A stretch of DNA of 64,000 bases from contig NZ_FNGO01000010.1 of NCBI RefSeq assembly GCF_900103135.1, forward strand, positions 34,111 to 98,110, written 5' to 3'. This DNA is from Halarsenatibacter silvermanii (GTDB taxonomy: Bacteria; Bacillota; Halanaerobiia; Halanaerobiales; Halarsenatibacteraceae). Positions 38,330 through 47,420 of this stretch are shown in pieces (the first letter of the stretch is position 1; every line of letters starts with the position of its first letter). The translations under genes and the position numbers were made by a program. Under the pieces are notes generated by a model. It saw only the letters and a program-made list of their open reading frames with translations. It made no database searches and was not told where the DNA came from.

Positions 38330-39883
38330 ATGGCTTCAGAAATAACTTCAGATGAGGTCCATGATAAAAATATTCTCGAAATGAGGGGAATCACCAAACT
38401 TTTTCCTGGTGTCAGGGCTAACGATGAGGTTGATCTGATCGTCGAGGATGGAGAAATTCACGCTCTGGTGGGCGAAAATGGTGCTGGAAAAACCACTTTG
38501 ATGAAAATTTTATACGGAATGCTGGAGGCGGATGCGGGTAAAATTTTTTATAATGGCCAAGAAGTTGACATTGAAGGCCCTCAGGATGCTATAAATCTGG
38601 GAATAGGTATGGTGCACCAGCATTTTAAACTGGTGGACACTCTGACCGTGACGGAGAATATTATCCTCGGTTCAGAGCCCAGAAAAGGGTTATCTATAAA
38701 CGTTAAAAAGGCCAAAAAGAGAGTTGAGGAAATCTCAGAAAAGTTTGGTCTTCACGTCGATCCCGATGCTAAAATTCAAGATATACCGGTCGGAATGCAG
38801 CAGAGAGTTGAAATAATTAAGATCCTTTATCGAGGAGCCGATCTTTTGGTCTTTGATGAACCGACGGCGGTTCTTACCCCTCAGGAGATAGATGAATTGT
38901 TTGAGATTTTTCGCTCTCTTAAAGAAGAAGGCAAAACAATGATATTTATAACGCATAAACTTCAGGAAGTAAAAAAAGTTACCGACAGCATAACTGTTCT
39001 TCGAGATGGAAAGAGCGTGGGCAGAGTAAAGACTGAAAATGTAAGCCAGAATGAAGTAGCTGAAATGATGGTGGGACGAGAGGTTTTATTCGACGTCGAG
39101 AAAAAAAAGGCCAGCCCGGGAGAGAAAATTCTCGAAGTAGAGCGCCTGCATGTAAATGATAATAGAGGTATCGAAGCAGTTAGTGGAATTTCCTTTTCAA
39201 TAGATAGAGGAGAAATTTTTGGGGTTGCCGGTGTTGAAGGTAACGGTCAAACTGAACTCGTCGAGGCGCTGACGGGATTGAGAGAGATCGAGTCGGGGAG
39301 TGTTAATTATAAAGGCGAAGATATTACCGGAATCGATGCCCGGCAGATTAAGGATAGAAAGATTGCCCATATTCCCGAAGACAGGCAGCGCCGGGGACTG
39401 ATTCTTGATTTTGACCTGGCTGAAAATATGATTCTGGGTTATCAGCATCAAACACCTTTCTCTCGAAATGGTCTGATGAATTATGAAAGGATATATGATA
39501 ATGCTGAAGCTCTAATAGAAGAATTTGATGTGAGAACCAGCAGCTTTCGCAATTCTGCCGGCAAATTATCAGGGGGGAATCAGCAGAAAGCTGTGATAGC
39601 CAGGGAATTTTCAAGGAATCCGGAACTCCTTATAGCCTCTCAGCCGACACGTGGGGTAGATGTAGGGTCTATTGAGTTTATTCACGAGCAGCTTGTAAAA
39701 AAGCGTGATGAAGGTGTGGCAGTTTTGCTTGTATCAGCTGAGCTTTCGGAAATAATTTCGCTCAGCGATAGAATAGGTGTCATTTTCGATGGGGAACTTG
39801 TGAAAATTATGAAGACCGCCCGGACCGATGAAAGAGAGCTGGGAAAACTGATGACCGGCGGTACAGTAAAGGAGGCGGATTAG
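38330..39883 (+). CDS. Nucleoside ABC transporter ATP-binding protein (two ATPase domains)
   Basis: Sugar/nucleoside-importer type ATPase with two fused nucleotide-binding domains, about 517 residues. The first domain has Walker A GENGAGKTTLMK and Walker B LLVFDEPTAVLTP. The second has the degenerate GVEGNGQTEL and the signature LSGGNQQKAVIARE; its Walker B is ELLIASQPTRGVD, with Ser-Gln replacing the usual Asp-Glu context, as is common in this family. The ATG at 38330 follows CTGGAGG; an upstream frame to 38198 is not coding. It overlaps no neighbour and precedes two permeases. Confidence 0.95.
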   Translation: MASEITSDEVHDKNILEMRGITKLFPGVRANDEVDLIVEDGEIHALVGENGAGKTTLMKILYGMLEADAGKIFYNGQEVDIEGPQDAINLGIGMVHQHFKLVDTLTVTENIILGSEPRKGLSINVKKAKKRVEEISEKFGLHVDPDAKIQDIPVGMQQRVEIIKILYRGADLLVFDEPTAVLTPQEIDELFEIFRSLKEEGKTMIFITHKLQEVKKVTDSITVLRDGKSVGRVKTENVSQNEVAEMMVGREVLFDVEKKKASPGEKILEVERLHVNDNRGIEAVSGISFSIDRGEIFGVAGVEGNGQTELVEALTGLREIESGSVNYKGEDITGIDARQIKDRKIAHIPEDRQRRGLILDFDLAENMILGYQHQTPFSRNGLMNYERIYDNAEALIEEFDVRTSSFRNSAGKLSGGNQQKAVIAREFSRNPELLIASQPTRGVDVGSIEFIHEQLVKKRDEGVAVLLVSAELSEIISLSDRIGVIFDGELVKIMKTARTDERELGKLMTGGTVKEAD

Positions 39884-39884
39884 A

Positions 39885-41021
39885 ATGTCAGATCTCCTGA
39901 GCGGTTCGGGAGACTCGTTGGCCAGCAGCAAAATTAAAAAGATTTTGCTGGATTTAGGCCTTTCTCTGCTTTCTATTGTAATTGCTCTTCTTGTTGGGGC
40001 TATTTTTATTGTTCTGGCCGGGGAATCTCCTGCGGTGGCCTATGGTGCTCTTTATGAAGGGGCCCTCGGCGGTACCAGACAGATTCTGAGCACCTTCTGG
40101 CGGTCTACTCCTTTGATTTTTACCGGCTTTGCTCTGGCTATCCCCTTTCGCGCGGGACTTTTTAATATTGGAGGAGAGGGCCAGCTGCTGGTGGGTGGTT
40201 TTTCGGCAGCTTTTGTAGGTTTTTATTTCGAGCTGCCCGCAGTCATCCATGCTCCTTTTGCTCTGCTGGCCGGTGTTGCTGCCGGGGGGATTTGGGCTTT
40301 AATACCTGCTGTTCTCAAAGCGTTAAAAGGAGCTCATGAGGTAATCGTTACAATAATGATGAATTATATAGCAACTTATCTAACTATTCATTATGGAATA
40401 AATTATTTTAGAGAAGGAGGGCGTCAGGCACTGCCAGACATACATGAATCGGCGGAAATTTTTCGACTGGCAGAAATTACTGAACTCCCCCTGTTGGGCA
40501 ATCTTCCCTTCGTGCATATGCTATCTTACCCGGGACTGCGACTCCATGTAAACTTTTTGCTGGCTCTTATCTCAGCGCTGTTGTTATGGTTTCTTCTCTG
40601 GAAAACCACCTATGGATACGAGATAAGGTCGGTGGGACTCAATCCCTCTGCCGCCGAGTATGGTGGTATTAGTTCAAATAAAAACATCATCATCTCCATG
40701 GTTATAGGAGGAGCTCTGGCCGGTCTGGCCGGCGCTGGAGAGGCGCTGGGCACTCACCATACCTTTATTCAGGGAATGGATGCAGGTCATGGTTTCACCG
40801 GTATAGCTGTCGCATTGCTGGGGCGTAATCACCCAGCGGGAATCATTCTGGCGGGTATTCTCTTCGGGGGGCTATCCGAAGGAGGCCTGGAGATGCAGTT
40901 TGCTGGTGTACCTGCTGAAATCGTAGAAATTGTACAGGGTCTGATTATATTTTTCGTGGCGGCTCTGCAGATGCTCAAATACTTCCTGGCTCGCAGAAGA
41001 GCTAAAGGGGAGGATGAATGA
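39885..41021 (+). CDS. Nucleoside ABC transporter permease, first subunit
   Basis: BPD-transp-2 family permease of 378 residues with about nine to ten membrane segments. Typical motifs are FNIGGEGQLLVGG, HEVIVTIMMNYIA and GGALAGLAGAGEALG. Translation is coupled to the ATPase gene: the ATG is one base after its stop, with AAGGAGG inside the ATPase end. It pairs with the following permease to form the membrane channel. Confidence 0.95.
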   Translation: MSDLLSGSGDSLASSKIKKILLDLGLSLLSIVIALLVGAIFIVLAGESPAVAYGALYEGALGGTRQILSTFWRSTPLIFTGFALAIPFRAGLFNIGGEGQLLVGGFSAAFVGFYFELPAVIHAPFALLAGVAAGGIWALIPAVLKALKGAHEVIVTIMMNYIATYLTIHYGINYFREGGRQALPDIHESAEIFRLAEITELPLLGNLPFVHMLSYPGLRLHVNFLLALISALLLWFLLWKTTYGYEIRSVGLNPSAAEYGGISSNKNIIISMVIGGALAGLAGAGEALGTHHTFIQGMDAGHGFTGIAVALLGRNHPAGIILAGILFGGLSEGGLEMQFAGVPAEIVEIVQGLIIFFVAALQMLKYFLARRRAKGEDE

Positions 41022-41920
41022 TGGAGACCTTAAGACAGCTATTTTCCGTTCCTCTGATACTTTCCAGCCTGCGTTTTGCCACTCCCTTAGTGCTGGCGGC
41101 TATCGGAGGAACTTTCAATGAGCGTTCAGGGGTAATTAATATTGGATTGGAAGGGATGATGCTGTTTGGAGCTTTTTCTGCGGTTTACGGCACTTTCATC
41201 ACGGGGAATCCCTGGCTGGGGGTTTTATATGCGGCTGCAGGCGGTGCACTTTTAGCTCTTATTCTGGCGGTTGTCTGTGTCTCGCTTAAGGCTGATCAAA
41301 TAGTAGTTGCTACCGGTATCAATATATTTGCCTCTGGCTTAACTGTTTATTTGCTTCAGATATTTTTTGATTCCGCCGGCAGATCGCCGCGTGTCCCCAG
41401 GCTGCCAGCATTTCGGGTGCTCGGCGCGCGTTATAATCCCATGACGCTTTTGGCGGTCCTGCTGGTTCCGATAGCCTGGTATATTCTTTTCCGTACTCCC
41501 TGGGGTTTGAGAATCCGTTCTGTGGGAGAACATCCGAGTGCTGCTGATTCTCTAGGGATTGATGTAAATAAGTATAGATTTATCTGTGTTCTTATAAGTG
41601 GAGTTCTGGCCGGTCTGGCCGGAGCCCATCTCAGTATTGGTGACGGAGCTTCTTTTCTCAGCGATATGTCAGAAGGTCGCGGATTTATTGCTCTGGCGGC
41701 TATGATTTTTGGCAAATGGAATCCCCTGGGGGCTCTGGGGGCTGCCCTGCTCTTTGGATATTTTGAGGCAGTTGCCATCAGGGTCGACATACTCTGGCTT
41801 CCTTCTGAACTGCTGCGTTCGATACCATATATAATGACTATAATAGTTCTTGCCGGTGCCATCGGTCGGGCCAGCCCGCCCGCTTCTATAGGCGAGCCCT
41901 ATTTTCAGGAAGAAGAATAG
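41021..41920 (+). CDS. Nucleoside ABC transporter permease, second subunit
   Basis: About 299 residues, BPD-transp-2 family. FNERSGVINIGLEGMMLFGAF, ADQIVVATGINIFASGLT and GVLAGLAGAHLSIGDG match the YufQ/NupQ-type permease. ATG 41021 (or 41018) overlaps the stop of the first permease; GGGAGG lies 7 bases upstream of 41021. Last gene of the transporter operon. No clear terminator is seen in the following 100 bases. Confidence 0.95.
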   Translation: METLRQLFSVPLILSSLRFATPLVLAAIGGTFNERSGVINIGLEGMMLFGAFSAVYGTFITGNPWLGVLYAAAGGALLALILAVVCVSLKADQIVVATGINIFASGLTVYLLQIFFDSAGRSPRVPRLPAFRVLGARYNPMTLLAVLLVPIAWYILFRTPWGLRIRSVGEHPSAADSLGIDVNKYRFICVLISGVLAGLAGAHLSIGDGASFLSDMSEGRGFIALAAMIFGKWNPLGALGAALLFGYFEAVAIRVDILWLPSELLRSIPYIMTIIVLAGAIGRASPPASIGEPYFQEEE

Positions 41921-42026
41921 CCGTTATAAAACTTGAAAGCTGAGATCATCTGAGGTAAAATGAGTTAAGATAATTAAATTGAGTGGTTGTTAAATCTTTT
42001 TTTTGCAAACAGGAGTGAAATATAAA

Positions 42027-43301
42027 TTGATCTCTATTACGGGAACATTTGCTGCCTTTTTACTGGTCGTATTTTTGCTTTCACAGCAAAGAAGCCTGGG
42101 TACAGCCATGCTGATTGGGTCTTTGCTGGTTGGTTTGACCGCAACTGAGGATTTTTCCTATAATTTTCAGCAGCTGGGGTCGACTTTTCTGGAAGGGGTA
42201 TATGACCCTATGACCCTGCAGCTGGTTGCTCTGGTCAGCCTGGTCACTATTTTTGCCTATATGATGAAAGAGATGAGTATGCTGAAGGATTTGATCGCCG
42301 TAGTGACAAATTACCTCAATAGTGCCTATCTATCCATTGTAACGATCCCATCATTGATAGGAGTGCTGCCCATTCCGGGAGGAGCCATATTTTCCGCCCC
42401 GATGATTGAGCCTTTGGGTGAAAAGATGAAATTGGATGGGGCCGAGCTGACATCTCTTAACATTTATTTTCGGCATCTCTGGTATTTTTCATTCCCATAC
42501 ATCCCCAGTTTAATTCTGGCCTCTTCTTTATCAGGGATTGATCTGCTTACAATAGCAGCCATGCATCTTCCGATAGTCGGATTTATGATTGTCATAGGAT
42601 GGATCTATTACGGAAGGGCTGGAGCCGGCAGAGAAGAGATGGAAAAAAACGCCGCGGATTCTTCTGCGGATCAAAAAGAAGCTGAGGCTACAGGCGATTC
42701 TTCTCCTTCCCGCAAAAAATTGATCAACGCTTTTCTTCCCTATCTGGTCGTGCTGCTGCCACCAATTTTGCTGGGAATAGACTTTGTGCTCTCACTGTTG
42801 ATTGGCATTGTTCTGGTAGCACTGCTAAAAAGGGAAAACTTTAAACTGAGCATGATCAAAAATGGTTTCAACCTCGATCTGGCCTATGGTATATTTGGTA
42901 TCATGATTTTTAGAGCCTTTATAGAAAATTCAGAGGGAGTGGAAAACTTTACAGAATTCTTTCTGGAAGCAGGTATATCTCCTCTACTTCTCGCTCTGAT
43001 AGTTCCCTTTGTAGTTGGATTGCTGACAGGCAATCACGTCGGTGCTATCGGTATTTCCTATCCGGTGGTTTTGTCGGTTTTTTCCGGGAGTAATGCTTTC
43101 CCTCTCTGGCATATGATAATTTTCAGCACCAGTTACTTTGGTTATATGATGTCTCCTTTTCATATGTGCAATATCATGACCGTAAAGTATTATAATACGA
43201 CGCTCAAAAGTTATTATAAACATATACTTTTACCCATGGGTAGTTCAGCTGCAGGAGTGCTTCTGCTGGGGGTTATATACTGGTTCTGGATGGCAATATA
43301 A
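42027..43301 (+). CDS. DUF401 family integral membrane protein (putative transporter)
   Basis: About 424 residues and about ten hydrophobic segments, with a hydrophilic central loop of about 30 residues (EEMEKNAADSSADQKEAEATGD, about 206-230). The paired motifs LPIPGGAIFSAPMIEP and GNHVGAIGISYPVV, one in each half, are typical of DUF401, a relative of Na+/H+-antiporter and gluconate-type permeases. Substrate unknown. The TTG at 42027 is chosen for AGGAGTGA 8 bases upstream; an upstream in-frame TTG exists at 42003. The PfkB kinase gene lies 28 bases downstream, so a link to sugar uptake is possible. Confidence 0.85.
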   Translation: MISITGTFAAFLLVVFLLSQQRSLGTAMLIGSLLVGLTATEDFSYNFQQLGSTFLEGVYDPMTLQLVALVSLVTIFAYMMKEMSMLKDLIAVVTNYLNSAYLSIVTIPSLIGVLPIPGGAIFSAPMIEPLGEKMKLDGAELTSLNIYFRHLWYFSFPYIPSLILASSLSGIDLLTIAAMHLPIVGFMIVIGWIYYGRAGAGREEMEKNAADSSADQKEAEATGDSSPSRKKLINAFLPYLVVLLPPILLGIDFVLSLLIGIVLVALLKRENFKLSMIKNGFNLDLAYGIFGIMIFRAFIENSEGVENFTEFFLEAGISPLLLALIVPFVVGLLTGNHVGAIGISYPVVLSVFSGSNAFPLWHMIIFSTSYFGYMMSPFHMCNIMTVKYYNTTLKSYYKHILLPMGSSAAGVLLLGVIYWFWMAI

Positions 43302-43329
43302 GTTTTGGGAGAAAACTGGGGGTATTCCG

Positions 43330-44307
43330 ATGAAATTCAAATTTGAAGCCGGGATGGAAATTCCAGAGTCCGAGGTCGATCTGCTCGCCGTTGGTGAACT
43401 TTTGGTCGACCTGATAGCTGAGCAGGAGACCGGAGGTTTAGCCCGGGCTGAAAGATTTGGGCGGCATTTTGGTGGCTCTCCTGCCAATATAGCCCTTAAT
43501 GTCAGGAGCCTCGGTCCTAAAACATCTCTTATCAGCAGGGTGGGTGAAGATGGTCTCGGCGATTTTCTGCTTGATATATTAAAGAAGGGCGAAGTCGAAA
43601 TAAAGGGCATCAGACGTGATAGGCAGGAGAATACCTCGATTATTTTAATAACTCAGAGCAAAGAATCTCCGGAATTTCTGGCCTATCGTGGAGCGGAAAA
43701 ATGTCTCAAACCTGGAGATATAGATTCAGAACTGATCAGAAGATCTGGACTGGTTCACATATCGACCTTTGCTATCTCTGCAGCAAAGAGTAGACGAGCT
43801 CTGGACAAAGTGATGAGAATCGCCAGAGATCAGGGGAAGATTTTATCGCTGGATCCGAATTACCGTCCTCAACTCTGGGAGGGAGATAATCCCGGACACG
43901 AGTACATAAAAGAACTTCTGAAAAAGGTTAATATCGTTAAGCCTTCTCTGGATGATGCCCGGGCCCTATTCGGACCGGCCAGCCGCGAGGAATACATCCG
44001 GATGTTTCATAATGCAGGTGCGGATTTGGTTATACTTACTCTAGGGGCTGATGGATTGCTGGCTTCGACCGGGGAGGAGCAGAAATATTACCCTTCCCTT
44101 GCTGAGGAAGTCAAAGATACCACCGGAGCGGGAGATGCTTTTTGGTCGGGTTTTTATGCCGGACTGATCGGGGGAAAAAAGCTCTCTGCTTCTATACAAT
44201 GTGGAAATGCGCTGGCAGCTGAAGCATTAAAAATGACCGGTGCTCCTTTGGAGGCTGCTGATCTGGAGGAGATCAAAAAAAAATATGAGATCGATGCCGG
44301 GGAGTGA
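43330..44307 (+). CDS. PfkB family sugar kinase, probably fructokinase
   Basis: Ribokinase-like kinase of 325 residues. DLLAVGELLVDLIAE at the N-terminus, GGSPANIALNVRSLG (sugar binding) and the C-terminal DTTGAGDAFWSGF with the catalytic Asp are all present. The sequence type and the next gene, sucrose-phosphate synthase, suggest a fructokinase, but PfkB substrates cannot be fixed from motifs. It overlaps or touches the next gene, so the two are cotranslated. Confidence 0.88.
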   Translation: MKFKFEAGMEIPESEVDLLAVGELLVDLIAEQETGGLARAERFGRHFGGSPANIALNVRSLGPKTSLISRVGEDGLGDFLLDILKKGEVEIKGIRRDRQENTSIILITQSKESPEFLAYRGAEKCLKPGDIDSELIRRSGLVHISTFAISAAKSRRALDKVMRIARDQGKILSLDPNYRPQLWEGDNPGHEYIKELLKKVNIVKPSLDDARALFGPASREEYIRMFHNAGADLVILTLGADGLLASTGEEQKYYPSLAEEVKDTTGAGDAFWSGFYAGLIGGKKLSASIQCGNALAAEALKMTGAPLEAADLEEIKKKYEIDAGE

Positions 44308-44315
44308 AAAAAATA

Positions 44316-45824
44316 ATGGCAAAAAAACCGCAGCTGATAGCTTTTTTAAATCCGCAGGGAAATTTTGATCCCGGAGATAGCTATTGGACTGAACATCCCG
44401 ATTTTGGTGGTCAGCTGGTTTACGTCAAAGAAGTAGCCCTGGCTCTGGCAGAATCACACGGAGTCAGAGTTGATATTCTGACCCGCAGAATCAAAGATAC
44501 TGACTGGCCTGAGTTTTCCGAGAGGATTGAGAAATATCCTCGCAGTGATCGGGTGAGAATTGTAAGAATACCCTTCGGAGGAGATGCATTTCTCAACAAG
44601 GAGCAGTTATGGCCTCATATTATTGATTATGTTGATGGTATAGAGCATTTTTATGATGAAGAAGGCGAGTTTCCGGACATTGCCACCACTCATTATGGAG
44701 ACGGGGGACTGGCAGGTGCAATGCTTTTTGAGAGGAAGCAAATTCCCTTTACATTCACAGGACACTCGCTGGGAGCTCAAAAAATGGATAAACTCAATGT
44801 TAGCAGTGAAAATCTCGAAGAAATGCTCGACCGTTTCAATTTTCATCTTAGAATTGCCGCGGAAAGATTAAGTATGAACAACTCTGCCACGATTTTTGTC
44901 TCGACCGAGCAGGAACGAAAAACACAGTACACACATCCCGCCTACGATGATGTGGTGGATATTGAAGATGATGACAGCTTTTCCGTGGTTCCTCCCGGCG
45001 TAAATCTGGATGTTTTTCATTCTGAAAAAGACTCCAAAGATCACGAAATTAAGCAGCGTATTGAGAAAAAATTGAAACGAGATCTGGATTCAGGGAGGGA
45101 AGATAAGCCTGCAGTGATAGCGGCCAGCCGTCTTGATGCCAAGAAGAACCATGCCGGCCTGGTTAAAGCTTTTGCCGCAAGTCCCGAGCTGCAGGAAGAA
45201 GTCAACCTGGTTATGACTCTGCGCGGTATAGATAATCCTTTTGCCGGTTACGATCAGGCTGATGAAGATGAAAAAAAGATTCTGGATGAAATAATGGGAA
45301 TAATCAGAAACAATGATTTAGAAGGTAAAGTGAGTATGTTTTCTCTGGCCAGCCAGCAGGAACTGGCTTCCTGTTATAGAGTTCTGGCTGAAAAAAAGTC
45401 TATTTTTGCTCTGGTTTCCTTCCATGAGCCATTTGGTCTGGCGCCGATCGAAGCCATGGCTTCGGGCCTGCCGGTGGTGGCAACAGAAAATGGAGGGCCG
45501 GAAGAGATTCTTTATGAAGACGACCAGGATTACGGAGTTCTCGTAAACCCCGAGGATCCTGAAGATATCTCCAGAGGACTGCTCGAAATAGTCAATTCCG
45601 AAGATGACTGGCAGTATTATCATAGAGCGGGTCAGAAAAGAGTGGAAAATAAATACACCTGGGAGGCCACCGCTGCCAGATATCTGGAACGCCTTAGCAG
45701 TATTTTAGCTCAACCCGACCGTTATCTTCCGAAGAATTTTGAAAAAGTCCCCGCATATTTTTTTGATTCTGGTGAAGAGAATGAGCTGATTGAGCTGCTT
45801 AAAGATGTTTATCCAATGGATTAA
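44316..45824 (+). CDS. Sucrose-phosphate synthase-type glycosyltransferase
   Basis: GT4 retaining glycosyltransferase of about 502 residues. The start AFLNPQGNFDPGDSYWTEH with DFGGQLVYVKEVALALA, TTHYGDGGLAG, FTGHSLGAQKMDKLNV, SRLDAKKNHAGLVKAF and the EX7E motif in HEPFGLAPIEAMASGLP closely match, from memory, the Halothermothrix orenii enzyme. That enzyme joins UDP-glucose and fructose 6-phosphate. There is no fused phosphatase domain, and no separate sucrose phosphatase gene is seen nearby. ATG 44316 follows GGGGAGTG by about 10 bases. Likely role: sucrose as a compatible solute or carbon store. Confidence 0.92.
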   Translation: MAKKPQLIAFLNPQGNFDPGDSYWTEHPDFGGQLVYVKEVALALAESHGVRVDILTRRIKDTDWPEFSERIEKYPRSDRVRIVRIPFGGDAFLNKEQLWPHIIDYVDGIEHFYDEEGEFPDIATTHYGDGGLAGAMLFERKQIPFTFTGHSLGAQKMDKLNVSSENLEEMLDRFNFHLRIAAERLSMNNSATIFVSTEQERKTQYTHPAYDDVVDIEDDDSFSVVPPGVNLDVFHSEKDSKDHEIKQRIEKKLKRDLDSGREDKPAVIAASRLDAKKNHAGLVKAFAASPELQEEVNLVMTLRGIDNPFAGYDQADEDEKKILDEIMGIIRNNDLEGKVSMFSLASQQELASCYRVLAEKKSIFALVSFHEPFGLAPIEAMASGLPVVATENGGPEEILYEDDQDYGVLVNPEDPEDISRGLLEIVNSEDDWQYYHRAGQKRVENKYTWEATAARYLERLSSILAQPDRYLPKNFEKVPAYFFDSGEENELIELLKDVYPMD

Positions 45825-45881
45825 TTCTGCTAATAATCATACAAAATAATTATTAGAGTATGCTGAAGGAGGCTATTAAAA

Positions 45882-46301
45882 TTGTCCAAATCTGAAACTC
45901 TGGTTCTGTTGAAGCCTGAAGCCGTGAAAAGACAGCTTGTGGGAGAGATCATATCTCGCCTGGAGAAAGCAAATTTCAACATCGAAAGAATGAAGCTGGA
46001 TTGTTTCCCGCGAGAGGTTCTGGCCGAACTTTATAAGGAACATAAAGGCAAGGATTTTTACGAAAGTATCGTGGGAGGTTTTGCCGGTGAGCCGATAGTA
46101 GCTATGATATTGAGCGGGAAAGATAATGTGATCAAGCGGGTTCGAACTATTATGGGCTCTACTGATCCAGCTGAAGCCGTCCCGGGCACTATTCGCGGTG
46201 ATTATGCCCATCACATGGAACCCGATAATATAATGCATGCTTCCGACTCAGCTGAGTCTGCAAAAAGAGAAATAGAATTATTTTTCCCTGAATACAGCTA
46301 A
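45882..46301 (+). CDS. ndk: Nucleoside diphosphate kinase
   Basis: Transfers the gamma phosphate among NTPs and NDPs through a phospho-His intermediate. 139 residues, full length, with KPEAVKRQLVGEII, the nucleotide-binding region and the catalytic His119 in NIMHASDS. It starts at TTG 45882, 8 bases after AGGAGG. Ends at the hairpin 46326-46365. Confidence 0.97.
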   Translation: MSKSETLVLLKPEAVKRQLVGEIISRLEKANFNIERMKLDCFPREVLAELYKEHKGKDFYESIVGGFAGEPIVAMILSGKDNVIKRVRTIMGSTDPAEAVPGTIRGDYAHHMEPDNIMHASDSAESAKREIELFFPEYS

Positions 46302-46325
46302 ATCACGTTCTTAAAAACTAAATTT

Positions 46326-46365
46326 GCCCGCAGAACCGGGCATTATTTAGGTTCTGCGGGCGTTT
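46326..46365 (+). terminator. Terminator between ndk and thiT
   Basis: GCCCGCAGAACC (46326-46337) pairs with GGTTCTGCGGGC (46350-46361), followed by a short T run. It lies between convergent genes and can serve both. Confidence 0.8.
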
Positions 46366-46366
46366 A

Positions 46367-46912
46367 TCAGGTGTTCTGAAGGAATAATTCGCTGTTTTGC
46401 TTGAAGAGCAGAATAATGACCATGACTGAGATTATAAGTGCCGGCAGCAGATGAGATAGGTTGTAAATAAAGGAGTATATCCAGGGATTCTGGTTTTCCG
46501 GAGCGAATTCTGCGAAAAATATTGCGCCGGCCAGAATGTGAGACAGAAGTCTACCTCCTCCTCCCAGCCCCAGGGCAAAAAGCAATCTGCCAAATTTTAT
46601 TTTACCTAACTCTGAAAAGACTGGCAAGATACCGGCGATTCCCACCATCATATAGGCCAGAGGATAATCCAGTATAAGCTGAGCCGGATGAACTATATAA
46701 GGACCGGTGATCAGCTGTAGCAGGCCGTGGATTAAGCCGGTGATAATTCCAGCTCCGCCCCCATGACGAAAGGCCACAAAAAGAATTGGCAGCATCTCCA
46801 GATTTACCGAACCACCCTGAGGCATTCTCCAGAGAGTTATGAAGCTTAATACCGTTGATAAAGATGCAGCTACAGCAGCTTCAGCCATTATTCTTGTTCT
46901 GGTCGTGTTCAT
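46367..46912 (-). CDS. thiT: Thiamine transporter ThiT (ECF S component)
   Basis: Substrate-binding membrane subunit of an energy-coupling-factor thiamine importer; the shared ATPases and EcfT are not in the window. 181 residues with about six membrane segments. LWRMPQGGSVNLEMLPILFVAFRHG and GLIHGLLQLITGPYIVHPAQLILDYPLAYMMVG match ThiT, including the aromatic and acidic thiamine pocket. The upstream TPP riboswitch confirms the function. ATG 46912 follows GGGAGGAG, which is part of the riboswitch expression platform. Confidence 0.95.
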   Translation of the reverse strand: MNTTRTRIMAEAAVAASLSTVLSFITLWRMPQGGSVNLEMLPILFVAFRHGGGAGIITGLIHGLLQLITGPYIVHPAQLILDYPLAYMMVGIAGILPVFSELGKIKFGRLLFALGLGGGGRLLSHILAGAIFFAEFAPENQNPWIYSFIYNLSHLLPALIISVMVIILLFKQNSELFLQNT

Positions 46913-46969
46913 CAAAAAACTCCTCCCTATCCGGGGATCTGGCTTTCGGAATACTGGAGGAGGATTTAA

Positions 46970-47056
46970 TAATTCCCTGCGCCTGCATTACCAGGATCAG
47001 GTTATGCGGGTCGATGCAGTGCATCCTCTCAGCCTCCGAGCGAGGCTCCCCGGTAT
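46970..47056 (-). promoter_or_regulatory. TPP riboswitch (THI element) controlling thiT
   Basis: The minus strand contains the conserved TPP aptamer: ACCGGGGAGCC, GGCTGAGAGGATGC, GACCCGCATAACCTGATC, TGGTAATGC and GCGCAGGGAA. Downstream, CCTCCTCC pairs with GGGAGGAG followed by TTTTTTG, so one hairpin combines a terminator with sequestration of the thiT ribosome site. Ligand binding is expected to switch thiT off. Confidence 0.96.
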
Positions 47057-47157
47057 TTAATTTGCGAAAATATATTTTTAAGCACTCTATCTTCACATTT
47101 CGAGACTATAGCAAAAATTCCTTTACCTGAAAGCCGAATCCGACTTTTTAGTCGGTC

Positions 47158-47211
47158 TTGACATAAAATAAGTTATGTGCTAACATTATACTGGTTTTAG
47201 TATGGTATAAT
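47158..47211 (+). promoter_or_regulatory. Promoter region of tRNA-Leu
   Basis: A TATAAT with extended TGG (47206-47211) lies 13 bases before the tRNA. A second possible promoter is TTGACA (47158-47163) with TAACAT 17 bases downstream. Only the first is well placed. Confidence 0.65.
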
Positions 47212-47223
47212 AGTGAATATTGT

Positions 47224-47310
47224 GCGGAGGTGGCGGAACTGGCAGACGCGCTAGATTTAGGATCTAGTGGGGTTTGCCCTGTGAGGGTTCGAATCCCTCC
47301 CTCCGCACCA
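47224..47310 (+). tRNA. tRNA-Leu (anticodon TAG)
   Basis: Class II tRNA with acceptor GCGGAGG/CCTCCGC, anticodon stem CTAGA/TCTAG and loop TTTAGGA (anticodon TAG), a long variable arm (TGGGGTTTGCCCTGT), T-loop GGTTCGAATCC and encoded CCA. Reads CUA. Confidence 0.97.
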
Positions 47311-47420
47311 TTTTATTACATTGCCCATTCTACCTCCCCGAACCGGGCAGGGTCCCAGGTCGGGGAATTGTTTATAAATACTTGTTTTTGATTTATCATA
47401 TGTAAGGAGGGCTTAATTTT

